From assembly GCA_034769895.1 (NCBI GenBank), contig CM068372.1:432529958-432593957 (forward strand): 64,000 bases of DNA, written 5' to 3'. Of the stretch, positions 26,941 to 36,570 are shown in pieces. The stretch comes from Magicicada septendecula. Its lineage: Eukaryota > Arthropoda > Insecta > Hemiptera > Cicadidae. Position 1 is the first letter of the stretch; each line of letters begins with the position of its first letter. The notes beneath the pieces are model-generated. The model was not told where the DNA came from and made no database searches. It saw only the letters and a list, made by a program, of their open reading frames with translations. Made by a program: the position numbers and the translations under genes.

Positions 26941-28092
26941 TCATTGGTTGTTCTTCGGTTCTTCGAATTCAGTCTCGTGTGATCCGAACATCAAATTCCC
27001 AGGAATATGAGTCTTACGCTCAACCGCTAGTTTTGCTGGAATCACTCCCGTTGCGTCATGTACTGATGACCTAAATACCACTGGCTGAACCAAGTCTGTT
27101 TGGTTCTCGTCAACAATCTCATCCGTAACTTCATCTTCAGCAATTTTTCCCCTGGGCGCTTCTATTAACTCACGAACAAACAAGGGGTTTTCCTTGACAC
27201 CCATAGTTGGCTTTCCAATCACTTCTTTTCCCGTTTCCCGTATTTGTACTTCCTCTACTAGTTCTTTTTCCATTTCCGCCTGGAATAGGAAAGTTTCCTC
27301 TTGACCAGGCCTGTTGACTTCTTCGTCGACCAGTTCCACTTGCTTGATTGAATGGTTGGCAGACCCTGACATTTTAGCCATGCAAAGCTTTATCTTCTCT
27401 TCGCCAACTTTCAGGACGTTCTCTCGCAAGTCCACAACGAATCCGTAGGCATTCATAATGTCCGTGCCAAGAATCACTTCATCGACAATGTCTGCAACGA
27501 GCATTTGGTGGCTAAACTCGAGGAGACCCAGGCGTACACGTACGTCTACTTGACCTAATACTTTTGCGAGGCTTCCAGTCAAAGACTGTATTGTAGAAGA
27601 GCTAAATTGAGGCTGGCGGTTGCTGACTAAGTCAGGGCGCACGATGGACACTGTGGCTCCTGTGTCAACAGTAAATGCTGCAGGTTTGTCTTTAATGAAT
27701 CCTTTGCCAATCAGGTTACTCGCGGTTTTTTGAAGCGTGGAGACTGTGTGCAGTTCCGTATCTTTACATCCCCAATTCGTGCATTCACGCTCTTCTCTCC
27801 GATTTTTCGTCTGCCAACAATCTGCTTGTAGATGGCCACTTTTGCCACAGTTATAGCACTTAGATCTTTTGTCTTTATCCTTTTGTTCGAAAGATCGTTG
27901 TGGCGCTACTGCCTTCTTAAACTGTTGTTCTTGAATCGTCTTTTCATTCCGTCCGTTATGACGATACTGTGACACTGGATCCATTTGACTACAACGTGAT
28001 GACACACTTTGAAAATTGTAGGTCGCCGACTTGGCAGCTTCAAAACGGAGATCATGAACAAGAGCGTCTGAGCTATTCTGATGCCGTGCCAT
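26941..28092 (-). CDS. Gag zinc knuckle and retropepsin of the Gypsy-type element
   Basis: An open frame of 383 codons. At about residues 78-92 lies a CCHC zinc knuckle (CYNCGKSGHLQADC) that binds RNA in Gag. From about residue 138 follows an aspartic protease: AFTVDTGATVSIV with the catalytic DTG, then the flap region and ILGTDIMNAYGFVVD, the usual second hallmark of retroviral-type proteases. The last ~130 residues are acidic and low in motifs, and the frame stops at 26941, where the reverse transcriptase of an intact element would begin. The start Met is internal to Gag (RMARH...), because this copy begins at the join of the tandem duplication. Fusion of knuckle and protease in one frame is normal for Gypsy elements; loss of the rest of pol is not. 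Confidence 0.85.
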   Translation of the reverse strand: MARHQNSSDALVHDLRFEAAKSATYNFQSVSSRCSQMDPVSQYRHNGRNEKTIQEQQFKKAVAPQRSFEQKDKDKRSKCYNCGKSGHLQADCWQTKNRREERECTNWGCKDTELHTVSTLQKTASNLIGKGFIKDKPAAFTVDTGATVSIVRPDLVSNRQPQFSSSTIQSLTGSLAKVLGQVDVRVRLGLLEFSHQMLVADIVDEVILGTDIMNAYGFVVDLRENVLKVGEEKIKLCMAKMSGSANHSIKQVELVDEEVNRPGQEETFLFQAEMEKELVEEVQIRETGKEVIGKPTMGVKENPLFVRELIEAPRGKIAEDEVTDEIVDENQTDLVQPVVFRSSVHDATGVIPAKLAVERKTHIPGNLMFGSHETEFEEPKNNQ

Positions 28093-28246
28093 TCTTAATA
28101 CTTGTTTTATTTACTATCTCTGATACCGTCAATAAACACAATGTGAGCAATCTACGTTCGCAAGTCCTCCGATTCTTCGGGATAAGCCAATCTCGTCAGT
28201 CGGTCGACATTTGCTTCAAATTCTTAAAGGCTCTCCCCTGAACGTT
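27581..28246 (-). repeat. Tandem duplication copy A of the gag/protease region
   Basis: About 665 bp that match 28262-28920 in order, from the protease start (VDTGATV... region) back to the gag segment coding ANVDRL. The two copies are clearly diverged, so the duplication is not recent or two related elements recombined. Confidence 0.8.
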
Positions 28247-28261
28247 GTATTGTATTAATAC

Positions 28262-28920
28262 ACAGTCTGTATTGTACAAGAGCTAATTTGAGGCCGTTGG
28301 TTGTTAATTAAGTCAGGGCGCACAATAGACACCGTAGCGCCCGTGTCAACTGTAAATGATCTTCGTTTACCTTCCGCAAATCCATTAACGATCAGGTTTC
28401 AACTAATCTTATGTAGCGAGGAAACTGTGTGCTGTTCTGGGCCTTTACTTCTCCAATTGGTGCGATCACTCCTTTCTCTCGGTATTTTATTCTTCCAGCA
28501 GTCTACCTGTAGATGACCACGTTTTTCACAGTTGTAACACTTCGGTCTTCTGTCTTTATCCTTTGGTTCGAAAGATTGTTGTGACGCTGCTGACTTGTTA
28601 AACTGTTGATCTTTAATCGTTCCTTTATTCCGTCCGCTATGACGATACTGTGGTATTGGATCCGTTTGGCTACAACGTGATGGCATATTTTGATTAATGT
28701 AGGTCGCCGTCTTGGCAGCTTCAAAACGGAGAGCATGAACAAGAGCGTCTGATTTATTATCATGCCGTGCCATTCTTAACGCTTGTTGTAATTTATTATC
28801 TCTGATACCGTCAATAATGAGAGAAATCCACTTCCGGAAGTCCTCCGATTGTTCAGGATAAGCCAGTCTTGTCAGTCGGTCGACATTTGCTTCAAACTCC
28901 TGGAGGGTTTCCCCGGAACG
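28262..28920 (-). repeat. Tandem duplication copy B of the gag/protease region
   Basis: This partner of copy A carries the first codons of the protease at its left end, cut off at the join near 28250-28262. Copy B connects to the 5' part of gag on its right, copy A to the rest of the protease on its left. The arrangement is that of unequal recombination between two related elements. Confidence 0.8.
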
Positions 28921-28962
28921 CTGTCGCCTCGCTTTAAGTTGTTCATGGTACATTTCGCACAA
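28399..28962 (-). pseudogene. Gag fragment with zinc knuckle, second copy
   Basis: 187 codons: MCEMYHEQLKARRQRSGETLQEFEANVDRLTRLAYP is the conserved capsid-end region of insect Gypsy Gag proteins. It is followed by the MARHDN... stretch and a knuckle reading CYNCEKRGHLQVDC, in which the usual Gly after the second Cys is Glu. The frame stops shortly before the protease. Upstream, other frames continue gag (an AALTGEE...-like and PPENQNIYAELAKALE-like stretch at about 28970-29120) with stops between. Confidence 0.8.
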
Positions 28963-29639
28963 ATGCTGGTCACCGTACCGTTATTCCAGAGCTTTTGCTA
29001 ATTCGGCATAGATGTTCTGATTTTCAGGTGGCACTTTCTGAATTAGTTCTGCGGCAGGCCCTTTTAAACAAGAATTAGTGAAAGTCCTTTCTCTTCTTCC
29101 GTCCATTTATTTAAGTGAGCGGCAGCTTCAAATTGACGAATATAAGTTGCCCAATGAGTGCTTCCATCAAATGTTGGGGCCTTTGCGTAAACTGGCCCTA
29201 CTAGAGTTAGATTTCTTTGATATTTTGAATCTTCTTCAGCATTTATTAATGGTATTTAATTATCAAATATTTCTTTTACTAAATGTTCGACTTCCTTTTT
29301 AATTTGTTTTATTAAATTTGTAATAGAATCTTCTAAACATCAAATATTTGTTTTCACAGATTTTTCTATTTCAGATATTCTGTCAACTTGTTTGTTCAGC
29401 TCACCTCTTAACTGGACAAATTTTGCAGTGGTATCGTCTTGTACGAACGTCTTAACGTCGTCTGCTTGACGACTAAATTCTTATTTTTTCCGTCCCTCTG
29501 GTGTTTTATTTTCACGCTTACGTTTTTCGTCTTGCCGTTTTTCTGCTTCTTCTCTTTCCTGTCTTCGTTCTTCTTTTTGTTATTCCTGTCTTTGCTTTAG
29601 CATTACTCTGAATGTTTCTATCATCAGACTGGTACCCAT
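28963..29639 (-). pseudogene. Degraded N-terminal gag region
   Basis: From a Met at 29639 the minus strand gives MGTSLMIETFRVMLKQRQE, then a highly charged Arg/Glu/Lys stretch typical of a coiled coil, then VQDDTTAKFVQLRGELNKQV. Stops and frame changes interrupt it several times. It is joined to the capsid-like region at its left. It represents the 5' part of gag, which is no longer translatable as one protein. Confidence 0.65.
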
Positions 29640-29710
29640 TTTAATTTTATGAAATACCATTAACACTACTCTTCTACGAAGTGTCCTCTGTTTCCACTGT
29701 TAACCGTTCT

Positions 29711-29725
29711 ATCCCACTTCTGACA
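29711..29725 (-). other. Primer binding site, tRNA-Leu type
   Basis: The minus strand reads TGTCAGAAGTGGGAT, the reverse complement of the 3' end of animal tRNA-Leu(CAG). It begins within a few bases of the 5' LTR edge at 29730. One base of the CCA complement is altered. This fixes the minus-strand orientation of the element. Confidence 0.75.
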
Positions 29726-29729
29726 CAAC

Positions 29730-30534
29730 TGTTACGACGGTCTACTTGATCGTCGTAGGCACAGTGAAAACAAAATACAATCACCAGCTTTAATTTTCAC
29801 AATTACACAGTTTGTAATTAACTCGTACAATATTTCCAGTAGATTTGTCCACACGCAATACCAATGTCTATTAATAGAGTTTCACACAATTATTAACACA
29901 ATATTGGTTCACTTCGTCAAACACTCAATCCGCGCTAGTGAAAATAGCTCACGTAACTGACTGACAACCATTGCATTGGATTATGGATGCGGGGTGTCTT
30001 TGCTCCCGTGGCTTATTTGCAGCATCTGGAGCGTGTCCAATGGCTGCCAGAAGTGAACATAGTGCTGGTACATTTTCGACTGGTGACCTAAAACTGGAAA
30101 AGGAAACCGCCAACCAGTTAACTGTGAAGGCGGGGGAGTATAAACTTTATTTTGATTTGTGCCCTGCGCTGGTACCGACTCGAGCAACAGATGTTTACCG
30201 TTTCAAGTCCAGTCAGCAGACGCCCTGAGGGCGTCGTTCGCTCCCCGCGAGGAGGAGAGCCTTCGTGCCAATGATTGACGACAGCGACAAGCAGCCGACT
30301 CAGCGTGCTAGGAGGTGGGCAGACTGACAACCCAGATGCTACGGCATTATATATACCGCGCTGAGGCCCAGTCCAGCTTTCCCTCTTTAACTGCACGCCG
30401 GCGGCTTATCTCAAGTGTTCCTGGAACTCACTAGAACGACCTACTTGAATGACGCAACAGCTGCAACACTCCAACACTCGCCGGGGGGGGGGGGGGGTAG
30501 AATATTCTGGGCTGTTCGCTAGGCTTCTCGTAAC
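29730..30534 (-). repeat. 5' LTR of the Gypsy-type element, interrupted
   Basis: LTR parts lie at 29730-29969 and about 30333-30534. The insert between them is unrelated to the Jockey-like insert of the other LTR. A G(17) run lies at about 30483-30497. The LTR ends TCTCGTAAC, followed by a T-rich stretch. Confidence 0.8.
29970..30321. mobile_element. Unclassified 352-bp insert in the 5' LTR
   Basis: It is flanked by GACTGACAACC at 29959-29969 and 30322-30332, an 11-bp direct repeat that includes the 9-bp duplication around the Jockey-like insert of the other LTR. The insert is GC-rich, has an AATAAA on the minus strand near 30150, and has a minus-strand frame of 92 codons (30396-30118) with a Pro/Arg-rich stretch (SPPRGERTTPSGRLLTGLE). 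It might be the 3' end of a second non-LTR family. I cannot name it. Confidence 0.55.
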
Positions 30535-30560
30535 TTTTTTTTTTTGTTTTTAATCAATAA

Positions 30561-30707
30561 TGAACGCCGCCGGCGCGGGCGGCTTAATGCGTATCTCAAG
30601 TGTCTCGGAACTCACTAGAATTACGTAGTTGACTGACGCAACAGCTGCCATACGTGACGGGGGGAGTGGAGAATGTTCTGGGTTGTTCGGTAGGCTTCTT
30701 AGTAACA
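30561..30707 (-). repeat. Partial third LTR end
   Basis: From GAACGCCGCCGGC to AGTAACA this repeats the outer 145 bases of the interrupted 3' LTR (26713-26859 region). It follows the 5' LTR after a T-rich linker of about 25 bases. It shows a rearranged or second element at this edge. Confidence 0.75.
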
Positions 30708-32218
30708 GATGTTTAGAAACGTATGCTTAATTTTGTACTTTTCTATGTCGTGAAATATTTGTGTTTAAGTGCGCGGGTGCGCGTGTGATTCACATTTTAT
30801 TTAGTAACTTCGTTGATAATTGACATTTCATTTTGAAACCTGGACAGGGTGTACTCATTGTTGTAAGCTACATTTTCCATATACTCAATTCTCCAAATCT
30901 ATAATTTTTGTATGGTTTTTTTTATGAAATCAGTTATTCTTTTGTTTCGTTATTCTTGACTTGTTATCAATGATTGGTGACGCGACCCCAAACCGCCGCA
31001 CTTATATAGCCGCATCCGGACGGTTTTAGGACTCGTCGCCATTTAGTCGTCAGAGGACCAGGACAGAAGGCGCACTGAAGATGACTGTCGCGGCTGCAGT
31101 CGAAAGGTTTGGCTCTACAAAAGATTCCCACGGCCCAACAGCTTGGAAAATAATTTGACTGAACTTCAACTTTTTATAGATCGTTCGCAATATGAAGATT
31201 ATATACTAGTGCACCAGACTGTCCAAGAGTATTTTGTCTTCTGTGTTTAAAAGCAGCCTAAATATTGTTTTGGGTTTTGAATAAGAAAACATTTCGTTAT
31301 GTTTTAATTTTTACATACGTACCAAATGAGAGAGGAAAACAGAAACCAGAAACTTATACAGACTGACAAATTTTACACCTTTCTCCTGTCGACGCTTTAA
31401 AAGAACAGAAATTAGGTAAAATGTAAACAGGTGCAATGTAACTGTCTGACAATTAGCGCGAGACTACTTATCAAACAAAACGTAACGGATAGCAGACAAA
31501 CTTTCGAGTTTCCTTCTCCAAGATCTTATACAACTTTGCCAAAACAAACTGTCGTTCCTTTTGCTTTCGTTCAATTCTGAAGGGACTCGAAATGTTTTTG
31601 ACGCTTCAGAAAACTAATTTGCAAATTAAAGTTGAGAGAAAAAGAGTTTTCTTTCACAAGGATGAAGGTAATATGCGGATATTATTTAACAAAAGCATAA
31701 AAGTTTGCATCACAATGTTTCATTTAAAATTTCATTAATTTTAATCTAGACTTCTGTTGTCACGAATTACGGTTTAAAGTTTAAGAGATAGAAACAATTT
31801 CTTTCAAGTAAAATTGCTTTTTTCTGTTATATTTACAGTGGACAGAGAGGATTTTTTGTAATTGTCCTGAATTACTCTTTCTTGTTATTTACAAGCCATC
31901 CTACTTCGTTTCCTGAAAAGATTTTTCATTTCCAGTGAAAAGCAACTTTTAAACTCTGCTTCCACCCTTTTAGTTGATTTTCGCTAACCAATCGTCCTGG
32001 AGGAGCGCACTTCTTTGGTCTTGCTAAGCTGTGTGAATTTTGTTTTATCTTGCTTTTTTTTTATGTTATCATCGGAGTGGTTGTGGTGTAATCATACTGC
32101 CTCCACACTACGTCAACATGATTATGATTCGCACAGCAGAATATAACCTAGCTTTAGGATTATCAGCCTTCCCTAGCGAACTAAACTTAGACCATGAAGT
32201 ACCCCTGCATAAAAAGAC
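30708..32218. other. Non-coding stretch with a CTGAAGA...GAAA motif
   Basis: No gene recognised. At 31075-31105 a CTGAAGA, a GACT/AGTC helix and GAAA occur in the same order as in the foldback elements, without a visible inverted partner. The rest is AT-rich. Confidence 0.4.
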
Positions 32219-32362
32219 GTGTCTTCTTAACCGTTCGGAGACGGCGCAGCATGATAATGTAGATCTACACACACGCGCGCGAGGGGTAGTTGTGTGTGTG
32301 TGTGTGTGTGTGTGTGTGCCTATATTATCATGCCGCGCCGTCTCCGAACGGTCAAGAAAACA
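32219..32362. repeat. Foldback repeat with a (TG)n loop
   Basis: The left arm, about 32223-32258, holding CCGTTCGGAGACGGCG, is repeated as reverse complement at about 32324-32358. The loop contains a (TG)n run at about 32290-32318 and a short CG run. It lacks the CTGANGA signature of the other foldbacks, so it is a different family. Confidence 0.8.
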
Positions 32363-34100
32363 TGTATTAGGCAGGAGTAAGATACTTATGTGTGCCACTG
32401 CTCGCGCACTGTGAACTTAGTCTACAGTGTCATAAACTATCATGTACGGACACACTAACAACATACTAGTTATGCTTCTCAATGTCCTAACACAATAACC
32501 TATGAGTTAAAGATGTCGAATCAATTATTATAAAGTGTTAATATTAAATTAAATGTTGTATAAAATAGAGACACAATTTTATGTTTTTGTCGTGATCTAC
32601 GTTTCTGCATATATCCTTGATATCTGTGTGTGTGTGTGTGTGTACGCGCGTGCGCGTGCGTTCCTATTCACGGGTGTATAAGGATACATACTTTATTGTT
32701 CTGTCAAAGGTATATAGCCACTAGGTTTTACGTCGAGTACAAACGCCTAAGAAGAGGTATTACTAGGCAGGAGTACTTGGTCTGTAGTTGGTATGCGAGT
32801 AAAGGCTGGGCGCCTTAGAACTGCAATGGTTTTGTTCACTGTGTGAAGTACATCAAGTCCTGTGGTGCAACTGACTCACAACTAACTAGATCCCTGACAT
32901 TCCCAAAGATACAAAATTGGTAAGTTACACGAAAAATGTTTAAGAAAAACTAATGTTAAAAGCTTTATGCTTTTAATCAAATTGAATCGGTTATTTCTTC
33001 TCAGGTGAAATGTAGGCTAATGAGAAACTTTAAAATATAGAAACTACTCTTTACGAAAGTTTAAATAAATAATAAGTTGCCAGGAATACACAGTTCGAAA
33101 CGTTTGAGGTAACTGGATGTGTCAATAAAGTTGAACTACGTCCCAGCACGATATTTGTTGTGGCTGTTGTGGTTCTCCCCAAAGTAGAGGCAGACCAACC
33201 CTCCACCATCTACTGCTGGCTTCTAGTTTGGCCAGACATTTTAGTTTTGCCTTCGAGACAAACCGCGGAACTTTAGAACATTTCTAACTGAGCTATTCAC
33301 TATGTATATCCGGCGCGTTTTGTCCAGTTCCGTCCCGTATTTTGTCTGAACTATGTCTGCATTTAAAGAAAATAAATTGTTGCGTTGACTTGTCAATTTT
33401 GATTACAGAGTTACAGTAAAAACAAAAAACCGTTCATCGCGTCTTGTTTCTGAAAACTGAGGTGAACACATACGTAGGCGATACGTAACAAAAGTTGTTG
33501 ACCTGGAGATATTTAAAACTAAATTAATATCGCTTCCATGTTTCATTTAACGTTTTTATTTCTGTTACTAAACCAGGTAAAAAATCATATCTTATTGGGA
33601 TACACATAAATTTAATTTGTTTCGTAAACCTTAATATTGGTATGAAATATCACACCCTTTAACAACTCAATTCAGATGAACGGTTAAAATTATAATTCGG
33701 TTAAAATTATAGGAACGTTTTATTTATATCATTACAATATAATACCACGAAGACAATATTCAACATGTAGTACAAATGTAATTATGAGTTTTTTAAAACT
33801 TATTTTGTAAAGATTTATGCCTGAAAATAAGTTATCTTTTGTTTAGTAGGTCAAACATAAAGTTATGTTTATAATCGAATCAAATTCTAACAAACGTACA
33901 GTACGTAGATGGCAGTAAGAGTACGGTTACAAGTGTCCTGTTCACCTGTGTAAACTGTTAGTGTTTCAACAATGGCTGTGTCCATTTTCAAGCCAATATT
34001 AAGCCAGCACCTGTTCTGTTTCCCAAAGCAAAGTTATATATATAATATTAATACTGAACGCTGTGTAGTGTATATTTAAATTCGATTGTCACATACAAGT
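32363..34100. other. AT-rich non-coding stretch
   Basis: A (TG)n run followed by CG-rich alternation is at 32623-32660. The segment 33120-33370 is more GC-balanced but shows no recognisable coding capacity. Confidence 0.45.
34097..34100. repeat. Left 4-bp target-site duplication (AAGT)
   Basis: AAGT directly precedes the left inverted repeat and recurs at 36598-36601 directly after the right one. Confidence 0.75.
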
Positions 34101-34127
34101 GAAGGGTCGCGGGGAAGAACGATCAAA
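34101..34127 (+). repeat. Left terminal inverted repeat
   Basis: 27 bases that match the right repeat (36571-36597) without mismatch in reverse complement. The identity stops one base further in. Confidence 0.92.
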
Positions 34128-34460
34128 GTCCATTTTTTTGCCAAACTGAGTTTGCAGTGTGAACAGGTAGCTTATTACGGACAGAATGCATCTGTGATAC
34201 CATTGGGGCAAGAAAAATCATAGTCACCAAGTTAATAAGGGGAAAAGATATAGGGTAACGGTCAAGAACGATCAGAGTCCAAGCGCAGACGGGGAAGGGA
34301 GATCAAGGTCCAAGTTGGTTCCCCTCCACTCATGCCTTACTCCATTACAATCAGATTGTTGTTCTGTTTTGTTGATGTATTGACCACAAACATAACCTCA
34401 ATCGTCGTGCGTGTGGCTTTCTTTTGCTGTTTTTAAACTATTTTACGTTTAAAAGTCGTC

Positions 34461-35225
34461 ATGTCGAGTGATTTTAGTGACACAGACAGTGTAGAAGGAA
34501 CTAGTGTACAAAGTAATATAAAAAAGAGAAAGAATACAGGTAGGATGAGTGACGTGATGAAGAAACTGCGTGCTACAACTCATGAGATCGGCGAGGATTG
34601 TAAGTGCTTCCGCTTTAAGTGTTTTGAAGTAGTTTCACCCGAAGAACGACAACGAATTATTTCCAATTTCAATCAACTGGGTGAATATAATGCACAGAAC
34701 CAGTATTTGAGTGGGCTCATCAGTGTTGTACCTGTTCAGCGGCGGCGCAACCGAAAGGACGATTCTGAGGCAAGTTTCCATTGTTCTTCCTATTGCTATC
34801 GTGTTCGTGCCCATGTAGGTGGCATATTACAGGATGTTAATGTTTGTCACAAAGCCTTCGTATCTTTACACGGCATTTCCAATAGTCGTGTACAAACTTT
34901 AAAGAAATGTTTGACTGATTTTGGTGAATCTCGGGCAGATGGCCGAGGTAAACACGCCAACAGACCAAATAAACTTTCTGAAGAAACTAAATCAAAAGTT
35001 TTAAGTTTCATGAAATCTCTTAAAGGAAGGAAATCTCACTATTCTTTAAAAGACACATCCAAAGTGTACTTACCTGAAGAGCTAGATAAATCTAAACTTC
35101 ACCGAATGTATAGTGAGTCTAACAAAGAGAACCCTGTCGGTTCGACAACTTTCCGTAACATTTTTGATAGTAACTTTAATATTTCGTTTGGTTACCCTAG
35201 GAAAGACACTTTGCAGCAGTTGTGA
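34461..35225 (+). CDS. Transposase-like protein, N-terminal part (frame 1)
   Basis: 254 codons. The start ATG follows GTCGTC and opens with an acidic, Ser-rich stretch (MSSDFSDTDSVEGTS) and a basic KKRKN segment that could be a nuclear signal. Residues ~45-130 hold Cys and His pairs (CKCFRFKCF, FHCSSYCYRV, VCHKAFVSLHGIS) that may bind zinc. Residues ~150-225 contain FGESRADGRGKHANRPNKLSEE...SHYSLKDTSKVYLPEELDKSKLHRMYSE, a cassette that I have seen with the CD-x-C-x-GQN proteins of insects and cnidarians. The frame ends at FGYPRKDTLQQL, exactly where a DTC-x-x-CD motif is expected. Reading continues in the +1 frame from about 35206. One extra T in ACTTTGC would explain it. It acts, by inference, as the DNA-binding half of the transposase. 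Confidence 0.75.
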   Translation: MSSDFSDTDSVEGTSVQSNIKKRKNTGRMSDVMKKLRATTHEIGEDCKCFRFKCFEVVSPEERQRIISNFNQLGEYNAQNQYLSGLISVVPVQRRRNRKDDSEASFHCSSYCYRVRAHVGGILQDVNVCHKAFVSLHGISNSRVQTLKKCLTDFGESRADGRGKHANRPNKLSEETKSKVLSFMKSLKGRKSHYSLKDTSKVYLPEELDKSKLHRMYSESNKENPVGSTTFRNIFDSNFNISFGYPRKDTLQQL

Positions 35226-36354
35226 CTTATTGAAAGCAGATATATCAGTTTTAGAAGAAAAAATTGCAAGGGCTACAGATGAAGAAACTAAAGAATTATT
35301 AAAGCAAGCACTGTTGAAGAAGGAGAAGGAAAAGAAAGTTCACTTAGCGAGAAGCACAAAGTTTTATTCAATAAAAAGAAAGTCCAGAACAGAATCCAGA
35401 AAGAAGGAAGAAATTGAGACCGTAACTGTGGATTTTCAAAAGAATATACCCACTCCCAATATAACTACATCTGACATGTACTACCGTCGCCAACTGAATT
35501 TCATTTCTTTCAATGTTCATGTTTTGTCAGACTCAACCTCAGTGTTTTACACATATGATGAAAGTGTTGCTCGAAAGGGGGCTGACGACGTATGCTCAAT
35601 GCTTAAACACTTTTTTGATAAAGTACTCAGCTCAACAGTAAGACATATCATTATTTTCTGCGACTCATGTGCTGGCCAAAACAAGAATTTCACGGTAATG
35701 CGCTTTTTGCATTACATGGTTCACAACCTGAAACGCTTTGATAGCGTGAAAGTGGTTTTCCCAATAAGGGGTCACTCTTATATGGAGGGAGATAAAGATA
35801 TGAGCCTTGTAAATTCAAAATCTTACACTGAGACACCAGATGATTGGAGGGGTGTACTTAGGAATAGCAGAATCAAACCTTCTCCTTTGACAGTAGCAAA
35901 TTGTGCTACTGAGGTCAACTTTCAAACGTGGACAGGTTTTTTGTCAGGGTTATACATAAGAAAGTGCCCAATGCCAACACGATCTGTTAGAATTTTAAAA
36001 ATTGTTAAGAAGGAGCCAAGGTTCATTTTACAAAAGGCTAACTACTTTGGAAGTTACTTAAAAGCTGTTTTTATCAAAAATCAAGATAAAGAAGGCGAGG
36101 AATCAAAGAAAACCACAACAAAAACAAATAGGCCTAAGAAGAAAAGTGAAACCAAAGAACTAAAAAAACTCTACAATGGAAAATTGCCTCTCAAACCTGC
36201 AAAATTGAAGGATCTATTACACCTGAAACAGTTCTTGACCAATCCTAATTCTCAAGCTTTCTACGAAGCGCTGATTCCTGACCATGAATTGCACGAAGGA
36301 GATGATAACGACATGGAGTATGCAGACGACCCACCCATTGATGATGCTCCGTGA
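35206..36354 (+). CDS. Transposase-like protein, RNase H-like catalytic part (frame 2)
   Basis: The frame is open from 35113, but the part related to the preceding frame starts at about 35206 with CSSCDLLKADISVLEEKI. A coiled-coil-like Lys/Glu stretch follows, then SDMYYRRQLNFISFNVHVLSDSTSVFYTYDESVARKG, HIIIFCDSCAGQNKNFTVMRFLHYMV and VFPIRGHSYMEGDKDMSLV. Alternating beta-strand-like segments ending in acidic residues at these three places fit an RNase H fold with a DDD/DDE triad; D of CDSC would be the second. The C-terminal ~90 residues are basic, then acidic. No stop interrupts the part from 35206 to 36354. Together with the upstream frame the protein would be about 635 residues. Assignment to the DUF7869/Sola-like group rests on motif memory, not a search. 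Confidence 0.75.
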   Translation, partial: TLCSSCDLLKADISVLEEKIARATDEETKELLKQALLKKEKEKKVHLARSTKFYSIKRKSRTESRKKEEIETVTVDFQKNIPTPNITTSDMYYRRQLNFISFNVHVLSDSTSVFYTYDESVARKGADDVCSMLKHFFDKVLSSTVRHIIIFCDSCAGQNKNFTVMRFLHYMVHNLKRFDSVKVVFPIRGHSYMEGDKDMSLVNSKSYTETPDDWRGVLRNSRIKPSPLTVANCATEVNFQTWTGFLSGLYIRKCPMPTRSVRILKIVKKEPRFILQKANYFGSYLKAVFIKNQDKEGEESKKTTTKTNRPKKKSETKELKKLYNGKLPLKPAKLKDLLHLKQFLTNPNSQAFYEALIPDHELHEGDDNDMEYADDPPIDDAP

Positions 36355-36570
36355 CTGGCAAAAACGATCAATGACCTGACTGTTTTTTTTTTTTTAAGGT
36401 TCGTTTTCAACTTTTATTTTGTAAATGTATTTGTTTTATAACACAATCTGTCATAAATGAAGTACTACAATGCAAAGAGTTCAAGTAATTTATTTTTACC
36501 CATATTTTTAAGTTACATAATCGACTTGAAACTTTAAAAACTGAATTCTGAAACTATAGAGAAATGTGAG

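Larger units (their letters stand above)
24978..30707 (-). mobile_element. Gypsy-type LTR retrotransposon, pol-less and rearranged
   Basis: The LTRs read TGTTAC...GTAACA on either strand. The 3' LTR (24978-26859) and 5' LTR (29730-30534) flank an internal region of 26860-29729 that codes on the minus strand. Next to the 5' LTR is a primer binding site matching the 3' end of tRNA-Leu. Next to the 3' LTR is a purine-rich tract. The internal region holds gag with CCHC knuckles and a retropepsin; only about 80 bases separate the protease stop from the 3' LTR, so reverse transcriptase, RNase H and integrase are absent. The gag/protease segment is duplicated in tandem. Each LTR carries a separate insertion at the same place. 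A further partial LTR end lies at 30561-30707. It is a non-autonomous, decayed copy. Confidence 0.88.

Noticed and set aside
26941-28962. Domesticated Gag-protease gene
   Set aside because: It lies between recognisable LTRs with primer site and polypurine tract, is duplicated in decayed form, and nothing suggests selection for a host role.
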